From the NCBI GenBank assembly GCA_039917655.1, contig JBDSJC010000297.1, positions 1-8,075 on the forward strand: a stretch of 8,075 nt of DNA, given 5' to 3'. The stretch's first letter is position 1; each line of letters begins with the position of its first letter. Made by a program: the position numbers and the translations under genes. Source of the DNA: PNKC01 sp039917655 (GTDB lineage Bacteria > Chloroflexota > Dehalococcoidia > Tepidiformales > Tepidiformaceae). Shown piece after piece: positions 1 through 6,522 of this stretch. Under the pieces are notes generated by a model, which made no database searches, was not told where the DNA came from, and saw nothing but the letters and a program-made list of their open reading frames with translations.

Positions 1-615
1 CACCCGAGCCTGTTGCCACTGCATCGCGGTTCTTCGGCGATCAACTGGGCGATCATCAATGGCGAAGGCGAGACCGGGATTTCCATTTTCTGGACAGACA
101 AGGGGATCGATACAGGCCCCATTCTTCTTCAAAAGCGCACCTCCATTGACCCTGACGACACAGTTGGCTCACTCTATTTCGAGCGGCTGTTTCCGATGGG
201 GGTGGACGCCACGGCGAAGGCAGTCTCAATGGTCTCTGATGGTACTGCGCCCCGGAAGGCGCAGGACCATGCCTATTCCACCTACGAACCACCCTGCAGC
301 GATGTCCACGCCGAGATTCGCTGGTACGAACCGGCGTCGCGCATCTATGCACTGATCCGGGGCTGCAACCCCCAGCCTGGGGCGTGGACGACGTTCGAAG
401 GCGCGAAGTTGCGCATTTTCGATTGCTCGCTGTCGGTCACGGAGGAGCCGGGCCTGCCGGGGCGGGTGCTGCGGATCGACGACGAGGGGCTCGACGTGAG
501 GCTGAACGGCGGGGTATTGCGGGTGTTGCGGGTGCAAGAGGCTGGCGCGAAGAAGGTTTCGGCGGGCGAATGGGCGGCGGCGGCGGGGCTGAAAGACGGC
601 TTCCGTTTCCGCTAG
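1..615 (+). CDS. Formyltransferase, 10-formyl-THF hydrolase/FDH-like, 5'-truncated by the window edge
   Basis: The reading frame is open from base 1 and ends at TAG 613-615, giving 204 visible residues; about 105 N-terminal residues should lie to the left. The family uses 10-formyltetrahydrofolate, either passing the formyl group to an acceptor or releasing formate. The visible part opens with HPSLLP, whose His is the catalytic His of the family, and has GIDTGP with the catalytic Asp exactly 36 residues later, the spacing known for Fmt (H110/D146) and FDH (H106/D142). Residues 1-95 finish the Rossmann-type formyl_trans_N domain; residues about 102-200 form the C-terminal beta-barrel (IRGCNPQPGAWT, then a PGRVLRI-type strand). 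SAINW, SIFW, LLQK and DDTVGSLY match the FDH (ALDH1L1) hydrolase domain as I remember it better than tRNA-Fmt, which has a different segment after HPSLLP. No acyl-carrier or aldehyde dehydrogenase domain follows, so this is a free-standing enzyme. Fmt remains possible. Confidence 0.85.
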   Translation, partial: HPSLLPLHRGSSAINWAIINGEGETGISIFWTDKGIDTGPILLQKRTSIDPDDTVGSLYFERLFPMGVDATAKAVSMVSDGTAPRKAQDHAYSTYEPPCSDVHAEIRWYEPASRIYALIRGCNPQPGAWTTFEGAKLRIFDCSLSVTEEPGLPGRVLRIDDEGLDVRLNGGVLRVLRVQEAGAKKVSAGEWAAAAGLKDGFRFR

Positions 616-722
616 GGGAATCACGATTCCGGCCAGCCCGTCCGCTCTGGGATCCGATTCAGGCCTGGGAGCGGGCGCTCACCCCGGCCCCTTATTGCGC
701 CCCGGTGACGAGAGGGCCGAGT

Positions 723-3700
723 CTAGTTGCGCGGTTGGCCGGGCTCCGTCGTGGGAGTGTGGGTGGGAGTGGCGCCCGGGATGGGTACCTTCGTTGGCGT
801 CCGGGGCGTGCCTTGCGCACCTGGAGTGCCCGTGCCGCCTGGACCCGGAGCGCCTTTCTTTATGTTGATGGTCACCTGGGTGGAGAGGCCCAACGAGTCT
901 GAGGAACTGAGGCGCACCGTGTAAACGCCGTCTGCGAGGCCCACAATCGAGATCGTGCCGAGCACACCATCGATGTTCGACGGCCCCTCGCCGATCGATT
1001 TCCACTCCGTGGGATTGGCGCCCGCGCCGAGCTCCAGGTTCCAGCCTCTGCCATTGGGCACCTGGACGCTGCCCACCACCTGGGTATCCGCGCTGATCGT
1101 CTTGCCGTTTGAGATGTTCTTCAATTCCACGGCTAGCGAGCCTGTGCTCTTTTCCGTGGGAGCGATGGGGATGCCGCGCTCCCTGGCAAGGGCGATGGCG
1201 AGGTCTGCCTTGAAGCCAGGCAGCCTCACGAACTTCCTCGTCACCCTGAACTGCGCGGGAGTCTGGTCGCTCGCGAGGAAGCCGTTGCGGCTGTCGATCT
1301 CTCTCTCCTCGCACTCGGACTCGTACTTCACGTCAGTCCGCACCCAGGCAGTGACAAACTGGTCACAGCCGCCCGCAGCCCCCCTATCGGTTGTGGGTGA
1401 TTGGAACGACCGTTGCGCGACGTTTTTCGGCTGGAGCGAAGCGAACCCTTCGAGCGTAGAGAGGACCTGGCGGCGCTGCAGGTACGCGTGGTATTCACCC
1501 ATCCAGTTCTTGAACAGGTGGATGGTAGTGTTCGCGGCGGCGTAGTTTGCGGAGGGCCCATCTTTGACCAGCGACTTATCGGCGTTGCCGACCCAAACGG
1601 ACGTTGCGGCGTAGCGCGAGTAGCCATTCATCCACGTCGCGAGCGTGTCCACCGCGCTCTTGGGACCCTGCTGCGTGCCGGTCTTAATCCCGCCGGGAAT
1701 CTTCGTGCCATCAAGGAAAAAGTCGAGCGAGTTGTCGTTGTTACTGCTGCCGCAACCCCAGATGACGAAGCGCGCGTTGCAGTCCGACATGACCGAATGC
1801 AGCAGCCAGACGGAGCCGGCGTCCACCACCTGCTTTCGCTCCGGTTCGCCCTGCGTCCAGATGACGTCCCCATCCACGCCCCGCACCTGGAGGACAACAA
1901 TCGGGTCCAACTCGCGCGTGCCGGGGATGCGGATGTTGCCGCGGCTGAACTGGAACTTCTGCTCGACGGCGAGGTCGTAGTCCGAGCCTGTGTCGATCGC
2001 GGTGCTCTTCAGGTCCTTGAGCTGGACGGTCTTGGCCAGCGTTTCCACCCCCACCATCACGCCCATGTTGGCGATGACCGAGTTCATGTAGGCCATGTCG
2101 AAGGCACGCACGTTGGCCCCGCCGGTGGCGATGGATGCGCCGTAGGTCACATCGCCATGGGCCCGGAAGGTTGGGTCGAAGTGCTGGTCGAGCGTCGTGA
2201 AACCTAATTTCTTGGCCATCGCGATGACGTTATCAACGCCCCCCTCCTGGGCGGCGCGGAAAGCGCCAACGTTTTGCGACCCGCCGAGGGCAGCACGCGC
2301 CGTGATCAGCCCTTCGCCACTCCTGCCGTCGTTGCGCGGGTTGGTGATCGATGTGCCCTCGATTGTCAGAGGGCTTGTGTCCCAGAACGTGCTCATCGGA
2401 CTCTTGCCGAGAGTATCGAACCAGTTGAGATAGACTGCCGGCTTGAACGAGGAGCCCGGCTGGTTGATCTCCATCAGCTGGTCGATGTCGCCGGCCACGC
2501 GCCGGTCGGAAACAAAGCTGGGGTCACGGTTCGGGGCGTAGATGATCACCTGCCCGGAGGTCGGCTCGATGGTCACGATCGAGGCGTCGTTGCATTCGCA
2601 GCCCTTGGAGAGCCCATCGGCGACGAATCCGCGGATCATCTGCTGAGCGACGTCCGTCTCGGCCCAGTCGAGCGTCGTTGTCACTTTGTAGCCCGCGGAA
2701 TGGACGCTCGCTTCGCAATCTGCCGTACCGGGGAGCTGCGTCAGTTTCTTCGCTTGGCACATGCGCACGAGCCGCGGCTCGACCTGGTTGTCGATGAACG
2801 CCGAGGCTTTCGTGGGGTTGCTCGATGCATAGACCGAGAGCACTTCAGCCTTCGCCGCGTCCGCCTGCTCCTTGGTCGCGCGCTTGTGAGCGACCATCAG
2901 GTCCAGCACGTCCTCCTGGCGCTTCTTGGCAAGACCGACGACCGTGGTGCGGCCCTCGGCATCGACCGTGCAGGTAACACCGTCTGGTTCCTTCGCGCAG
3001 TTGAGTCGTGGGTGGTAGTCGGTGGGCGCGGCGGGCACCCCCGCGAGCAGCGCCGACTCGGCGAGCGTGAGGTTGACCGCGTCTTTGTGGAAATAGCCCT
3101 GGGCGGCCGCCTGAATGCCGATATAGCGGTCGGCGTAGGAGATCTGGTTGAGGTACCACTCCAGGATCTTGTCCTTGGTATAGTCCTTCTCCAGTTCGAT
3201 CGCGAACGAGATCTCCTTGAGCTTGCGGTCGAGCGTCCGTTCGGCAGTGCAAACCAGCCGCGTATCGGCCGAGATGCTGGGGCAGATATAGACGTTCTTG
3301 ATTAACTGCTGGGTGATCGACGAACCGCCGCTTCCGCTGCCGATCCCGCCGCCGACGTAGTTCTCGTACGCCGCGCGCAGAAGACCCTGGACGTTCACGC
3401 CGGGGTTCTCCCAGAAGCTGTTGTCCTCGGTCGAGACAGTCGCTTCGACGAGGAACTGGGAGATAGCGGGCAGCTTCACGGGGTTCAGGAGCTGCGCGTC
3501 CTTGTTCGTCAGGCGGCCAAGCAGTACCCCGCCATCAGGCCCGCCGCGGTCATAGATCTCGGTGAGCCCCACGTTGTTCTGGAGCAACTTTTCGGTGATC
3601 GGCACGTACTCTGAAGCGTAGGAGCGATATACGGCAAAGACCGCGCCAACGCCAGCGGCAAGCCCAAGCGAGCCCAGTACAGCGAGGGCGATAATGGCAA

Positions 3701-3776
3701 TCAGCCACGGCCGCACACCTCCGCGGCGAGTTCCACGGCGGGAGCGTAGGAGGCGCCGTTTCGTCACGCTGTTCAC
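723..3776 (-). CDS. Class A penicillin-binding protein (bifunctional transglycosylase/transpeptidase, PBP1A type)
   Basis: This membrane-anchored enzyme polymerises lipid II glycan and cross-links peptidoglycan stems outside the cell. I chose the GTG at 3776 (1017 residues) because GGGGAG lies 7 bases upstream; an in-frame GTG at 3767 is a second option. Order (1017-residue numbering): basic cytoplasmic head 1-23, transmembrane helix about 24-50, GT51 glycosyltransferase about 90-255 with catalytic Glu117 in STEDNSF, GGSSITQQLIKN at 151-162, and KLKEISFAIELE near 185-196; transpeptidase with SSFK (Ser442 nucleophile, Lys445), SQN at 500-502 and KTG at 698-700; an Ig/fibronectin-like C-terminal domain about 880-970; and a Pro/Thr/Gly-rich tail about 974-1017. 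All catalytic motifs are intact. It is longer than the usual 700-850 residues. All twelve cysteines are extracytoplasmic and fall in close pairs. The gene stands alone, convergent with the formyltransferase and divergent from gatC. Confidence 0.93.
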   Translation of the reverse strand: MNSVTKRRLLRSRRGTRRGGVRPWLIAIIALAVLGSLGLAAGVGAVFAVYRSYASEYVPITEKLLQNNVGLTEIYDRGGPDGGVLLGRLTNKDAQLLNPVKLPAISQFLVEATVSTEDNSFWENPGVNVQGLLRAAYENYVGGGIGSGSGGSSITQQLIKNVYICPSISADTRLVCTAERTLDRKLKEISFAIELEKDYTKDKILEWYLNQISYADRYIGIQAAAQGYFHKDAVNLTLAESALLAGVPAAPTDYHPRLNCAKEPDGVTCTVDAEGRTTVVGLAKKRQEDVLDLMVAHKRATKEQADAAKAEVLSVYASSNPTKASAFIDNQVEPRLVRMCQAKKLTQLPGTADCEASVHSAGYKVTTTLDWAETDVAQQMIRGFVADGLSKGCECNDASIVTIEPTSGQVIIYAPNRDPSFVSDRRVAGDIDQLMEINQPGSSFKPAVYLNWFDTLGKSPMSTFWDTSPLTIEGTSITNPRNDGRSGEGLITARAALGGSQNVGAFRAAQEGGVDNVIAMAKKLGFTTLDQHFDPTFRAHGDVTYGASIATGGANVRAFDMAYMNSVIANMGVMVGVETLAKTVQLKDLKSTAIDTGSDYDLAVEQKFQFSRGNIRIPGTRELDPIVVLQVRGVDGDVIWTQGEPERKQVVDAGSVWLLHSVMSDCNARFVIWGCGSSNNDNSLDFFLDGTKIPGGIKTGTQQGPKSAVDTLATWMNGYSRYAATSVWVGNADKSLVKDGPSANYAAANTTIHLFKNWMGEYHAYLQRRQVLSTLEGFASLQPKNVAQRSFQSPTTDRGAAGGCDQFVTAWVRTDVKYESECEEREIDSRNGFLASDQTPAQFRVTRKFVRLPGFKADLAIALARERGIPIAPTEKSTGSLAVELKNISNGKTISADTQVVGSVQVPNGRGWNLELGAGANPTEWKSIGEGPSNIDGVLGTISIVGLADGVYTVRLSSSDSLGLSTQVTINIKKGAPGPGGTGTPGAQGTPRTPTKVPIPGATPTHTPTTEPGQPRN

Positions 3777-3779
3777 GCG

Positions 3780-3821
3780 CGCGCTCCCCGGCGGGACTGC
3801 GCGCCGGACGCGGGGAGGGCG
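3780..3821 (-). promoter_or_regulatory. Inverted repeat covering the Shine-Dalgarno of the PBP gene
   Basis: On the minus strand, CGCCCTCCCCG (3821-3811) can pair with CGGGGAGCGCG (3790-3780) at 10 of 11 positions across a 20-base loop. The second arm contains the GGGGAG Shine-Dalgarno (3789-3784), 7 bases before the GTG at 3776. If the mRNA starts near 3823, as the promoter candidate suggests, this hairpin would be the very 5' end of the message and would hide the ribosome binding site. Chance is a real alternative in DNA this GC-rich. Confidence 0.4.
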
Positions 3822-3829
3822 GCCGCAAG

Positions 3830-3858
3830 GCAATACCGCATTGTCCCGAGGGTACCAA
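3830..3858 (-). promoter_or_regulatory. Candidate sigma-70-type promoter of the PBP gene
   Basis: Minus-strand TTGGTA (3858-3853) and TATTGC (3835-3830) are separated by 17 bases and match 4/6 and 3/6 of the consensus hexamers. The start point would be near 3823, leaving a leader of about 47 bases before the GTG. A competing reading uses TACCCT at 3854-3849 as the -10. No direct proof is visible. Confidence 0.3.
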
Positions 3859-3903
3859 AGTGAACGGTGGCGGGGAATTCGGGCGGTAAAGGGCGTCCTT
3901 GTG

Positions 3904-3909
3904 TACCCT
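3904..3909 (+). promoter_or_regulatory. Candidate -10 element for leaderless gatC
   Basis: TACCCT fits the TANNNT pattern and ends 6 bases before the gatC ATG, where transcription would start at or next to the A of the start codon. No purine-rich Shine-Dalgarno precedes the ATG, which agrees with a leaderless message. No convincing -35 hexamer is seen. Confidence 0.35.
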
Positions 3910-3915
3910 TTCGGT

Positions 3916-4203
3916 ATGTCGCTCACCCCGGACGAGGTCCTCCACATCGCTCGCCTGGCGCGAATCGCGCTCACTCCCGCGGACGTTGACCGCTTCGCCG
4001 CTCAGCTTTCGGGTATCCTCGAACACTTCGCCGCGCTGGCGGCGGTGGACACGGAGGGGCTCGAACCAACGGCCCACCCCCTGCCGCTCTCGAACGTGAT
4101 GCGTGCCGACGTGGTGACGGCCTCGCTCACGCAGAGCGAGACCATTAGCAACGCCCCCGAGGCCGAGGACGGCTTCTTTCGCGTGCGCGCGGTGCTCGAA
4201 TGA
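3916..4203 (+). CDS. gatC: Asp-tRNA(Asn)/Glu-tRNA(Gln) amidotransferase subunit C
   Basis: GatC is the small subunit that wraps around GatA and stabilises the GatCAB amidotransferase, which converts Glu-tRNA(Gln) and Asp-tRNA(Asn) to the amidated forms in the cytoplasm. The 95-residue product has the family length and layout: an N-terminal helical part (TPDEVLHIARLARIALTP, then FAAQLSGILEHF), the central VDTEGLEPTAHP, and the NVMRAD segment near residue 60. The C-terminus reads APEAEDGFFRVRAVLE, where an Arg stands at the place of the Pro usual in the family. ATG 3916 is the start because it gives the canonical N-terminus; it has no Shine-Dalgarno. Its stop overlaps the gatA start as ATGA, so the two are co-translated. 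Confidence 0.93.
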   Translation: MSLTPDEVLHIARLARIALTPADVDRFAAQLSGILEHFAALAAVDTEGLEPTAHPLPLSNVMRADVVTASLTQSETISNAPEAEDGFFRVRAVLE

Positions 4204-5660
4204 GCGAATTGTGGAAGCTCAGGGCCCACGAAGCGCACGAAAAGCTTCGCTCCCGTGAGTTCAGCTCGGTCGAATTGACCGAGTCCGTGCTCGCACGCGT
4301 GAGGGACGTGGAGCCGCGCGTCCACGCCTACATCACGGTGACGGAAGAGGTGGCGCTGGAACAGGCGCGTGAAGCTGACGCCAGGTTCGCGTCAGGCACG
4401 GCGACCCCGCTGACCGGCATCCCTCTGGCGATAAAGGACCTGATCGTGACGAACGGCGTGCGCACGACGGCGGGCTCCAAGATCCTCGAAAACTTCGTGC
4501 CGCCGTACAGCAGTCACGTGTACGAAACGCTGCGGCGGGCGGGCGCAGTGATGGTCGGCAAAGCGAACATGGACGAATTCGCGATGGGCAGCAGCACCGA
4601 GCATTCGGCGTACGGGCCATCGCACAACCCGTGGGACCTGGCGATGGTGCCGGGCGGCAGCTCGGGCGGGTCAGCGGCAGCGGTCTCCGCAGGCGAGGCG
4701 ATCGGCGCGCTGGGCAGCGACACCGGCGGCAGCATCCGCCAGCCCGCGAGCCTCTGCGGCAACGTGGGCTTCGACCCGACGTACGGGCGGGTGAGCCGCT
4801 ACGGGATCATCGCCTTCGGCAGTTCGCTGGATCAGGTAGGCCCGATTGGGCGCGACGTGGAGGATGTGGCGACGCTGCTCGATTGCATCTCGGGACACGA
4901 CCCGCGCGATAGCACCTCCAACCCCGAGCCGGTGGCCGACCTGCGCCACTACCTGGGGCGCGACATCAAAGGAATGCGGATTGGCGTGCCGAAGGAGTAC
5001 TTCATCTCCGGCATGGAGCCGGGTGTGACGGCGCGCATCGAAGAGGCGTTGAAGCTGTTCGAAGCGCTTGGCTGTCACGTAGACCGCGACCTTTCGCTAC
5101 CCAGCACCGAACACGCGCTGGCCGTCTACTACATCATCGCCCCAAGCGAGGCGAGCGCGAACCTGGCCCGCTACGACGGCGTGAAGTACGGCTACAGTGA
5201 CCGTTCCGGCAATTCGATGTGGGCGAACATGGAGCAGACGCGCGCCGGCGGGTTCGGGGAAGAGGTCAAACGGCGCATCATGCTCGGCACCTACGCACTC
5301 AGCGCGGGCTACTACGACGCCTACTATCTGAAGGCGCAGAAGGTGCGCACGCTGATCAACCACGAGTTCGCGGCTGCCTTCCAGAAGTACGACGTGATCG
5401 TCACGCCCACCTCGCCGACGGTCGCCTTCCCGCTGGGGGCGAAGCTGAACGACCCGTACGCGATGTACCTCAACGACATCTACACACTGCCGTCGTCGGT
5501 GGCTGGGCTACCGGCGATCAGCGTGCCCTGCGGCCTGAGCGAGGGGCTACCCGTGGGCCTCCAGATCATCGGCAACTTCTTCGACGAGCCGCGCGTGGTG
5601 CAAGCGGCGCACGCGTTCGAGCAGGCGCTGGGTTGGTCGAACCGCGTGGCGGAGTTGTAA
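4200..5660 (+). CDS. gatA: Asp-tRNA(Asn)/Glu-tRNA(Gln) amidotransferase subunit A
   Basis: GatA is the glutaminase subunit of GatCAB: it frees ammonia from glutamine, and the ammonia is channelled to GatB for tRNA-dependent amidation. The 486-residue protein is full length. The amidase-signature triad is present with the numbering known from Staphylococcus aureus GatA: Lys79 in LAIKDL, cis-Ser154 in PGGSSGGS and nucleophile Ser178 in TGGSIRQPA. The signature continues with PTYGRVSRYG and SLDQVGPIGRDVED. One small departure is GFDPTYGR where most members have GLKPTYGR. The start is fixed by the ATGA overlap with gatC, implying translational coupling. gatB does not follow: the next gene is an antitoxin, so the B subunit must be encoded elsewhere. 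The pairing with gatC separates this true GatA from the second amidase at the right. Confidence 0.95.
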   Translation: MSELWKLRAHEAHEKLRSREFSSVELTESVLARVRDVEPRVHAYITVTEEVALEQAREADARFASGTATPLTGIPLAIKDLIVTNGVRTTAGSKILENFVPPYSSHVYETLRRAGAVMVGKANMDEFAMGSSTEHSAYGPSHNPWDLAMVPGGSSGGSAAAVSAGEAIGALGSDTGGSIRQPASLCGNVGFDPTYGRVSRYGIIAFGSSLDQVGPIGRDVEDVATLLDCISGHDPRDSTSNPEPVADLRHYLGRDIKGMRIGVPKEYFISGMEPGVTARIEEALKLFEALGCHVDRDLSLPSTEHALAVYYIIAPSEASANLARYDGVKYGYSDRSGNSMWANMEQTRAGGFGEEVKRRIMLGTYALSAGYYDAYYLKAQKVRTLINHEFAAAFQKYDVIVTPTSPTVAFPLGAKLNDPYAMYLNDIYTLPSSVAGLPAISVPCGLSEGLPVGLQIIGNFFDEPRVVQAAHAFEQALGWSNRVAEL

Positions 5661-5686
5661 TCAGGCCACCCGCCAGCCTACTGAAG

Positions 5687-5692
5687 TACACT
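5687..5692 (+). promoter_or_regulatory. Candidate -10 element for the leaderless antitoxin gene
   Basis: TACACT fits TANNNT and ends 6 bases before the antitoxin ATG at 5699, the same geometry as at gatC. It sits in the 38-base gap after gatA, which has no clear -35 and no clear terminator, so readthrough from gatCA is also possible. Confidence 0.3.
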
Positions 5693-5698
5693 GCCACC

Positions 5699-5995
5699 AT
5701 GGCCCAGCCACGCGACCGTAAACAGCGAGACGAGTCGGACATCTCGGCGATGCCCGAGCTTCGGCGCGTGGCCGAGGAGGTCGCCCGGAGCGGACGGGTG
5801 CGGGTATTGACTGAGAACGGGAAGGTTGTGGCCCGCGTTGTCCCGGAAGAGTCCGGCCCATCCGCCGACCCGGACGAGCGGCGCCGGAGACTGCTCGCGG
5901 CCGCGGGCACGTGGGACGAAGTGGATGACGAAGCGCTCATCGCGCGCATCTACGCCGACCGTGATCGTCCGGGCCGCCCTCAGCCGGAGTGGTAA
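5699..5995 (+). CDS. Type II toxin-antitoxin system antitoxin, Phd/YefM or VapB-like
   Basis: The predicted 98-residue protein should bind and neutralise the PIN-domain toxin encoded next to it and repress the operon. Residues about 17-52 (SAMPELRRVAEEV, then RVRVLTENGKVVARVVPEE) have the helix followed by a 'gene-product/pro' strand pattern of Phd/YefM-type DNA-binding antitoxins. The C-terminal part (AAAGTWDEVDDEALIARIY, then a basic RDRPGRP) is the toxin-binding tail known from VapB proteins that pair with this PIN subgroup, where the pattern AGSW..VD...L...IY..R is common. ATG 5699 gives the natural N-terminus; longer in-frame extension would run antisense-free through gatA in the wrong frame and is rejected. 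Its TAA (5993-5995) overlaps the toxin GTG start at 5989, normal for such pairs. No frame damage is visible. Confidence 0.82.
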   Translation: MAQPRDRKQRDESDISAMPELRRVAEEVARSGRVRVLTENGKVVARVVPEESGPSADPDERRRRLLAAAGTWDEVDDEALIARIYADRDRPGRPQPEW

Positions 5996-6522
5996 CCTAC
6001 CTGATCGATTCGGATCGCGTCGTCCCGTTTCTGAGGGGTACGACGGCTGCCCTCGAACTCGTCGCCTCCCTGGATCCGCTGGGTTTGGCGGTTTCGGTGA
6101 TTACCTACGCCGAGGTTTCCGAGGGCGTGGACTCCGACGTATCGGCGAGCGCCAGTCGGCTGGATGGCGCGAATTCCTGAAGTTTGTGGACGTGATTCCG
6201 GTGGATCGTGCCGTCGCCGATCGGTTCGCCGCGATTCGCGCAGAACTTCGTGGGAGCGGTCGGCTGATCGGCCGACATGGACTTGCTCTTCGCCGCGACC
6301 GCGCTCACTCATGACCTGACGTTGGTGACCGGAAACCTGCGGCACTTCGACCGGGTGCCAGGGCTGCGGATTCACGCCTCAGCGGTAGCGCTTACCCGAG
6401 TGGAGGACGGCGCTTGTGCCAGTCCGTGGCCTGTTCGTAGCCGTGGGCGGCGCGGATTACGGTCCATTCGTCGAATTCGCGCCCGACGATCTGGAGGCCG
6501 ACCGGGAGGCCTCCCGCAGTGA
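5989..6522 (+). pseudogene. VapC-type PIN-domain toxin gene, frameshifted twice
   Basis: Intact relatives are PIN-domain ribonucleases. The first frame, from GTG 5989, gives VTYLIDSD (first catalytic Asp at residue 7), VITYAEVSEG (Glu42), and then stops at TGA 6178-6180 after 63 residues. Homology continues in the -1 frame from about 6135 (AGWREFLKFVDVIPVDRAV, RFAAIRAELRGSGRLIG) and returns to the first frame at 6274 (DMDLLFAATAL, DLTLVTGN, RHFDRVPGLRIH). This fits a one-base loss within about 6127-6135 and one extra C at 6272-6273; the codon count between EG and REFL is right only after adding one base. PIN homology ends near 6378; the frame then runs to TGA 6520-6522, inside the 3' end of the convergent amidase. 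All catalytic positions survive but not in one frame. It could be a true pseudogene or two assembly errors. Confidence 0.85.

Noticed and set aside
616..722. A bidirectional terminator between the convergent formyltransferase and PBP genes
   Set aside because: Short inverted repeats exist (GGAAT 617-621 with ATTCC 626-630; GGGCGC 673-678 with GCGCCC 697-702), but loops are long or stems short and no T-tract follows on either strand.
1401..3305. Long plus-strand open frames opposite the PBP gene (for example 1401-2207 and 2274-3305)
   Set aside because: They are antisense shadows of a gene with all GT51 and transpeptidase motifs and are rich in Arg, Gly and Val without recognisable domains.
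3777..3974. A longer PBP reading frame starting at ATG 3974, adding 66 residues
   Set aside because: It would overlap the start of gatC on the other strand, its extra residues look like no known PBP head, and the GTG at 3776 has a well spaced GGGGAG and is followed at once by the basic head and transmembrane helix.
5989..6280. Programmed ribosomal frameshifting as the explanation for the split vapC
   Set aside because: Two separate shifts of opposite sign would be needed and no slippery heptamer or stimulating structure is evident at either site; mutation or sequencing error is simpler.
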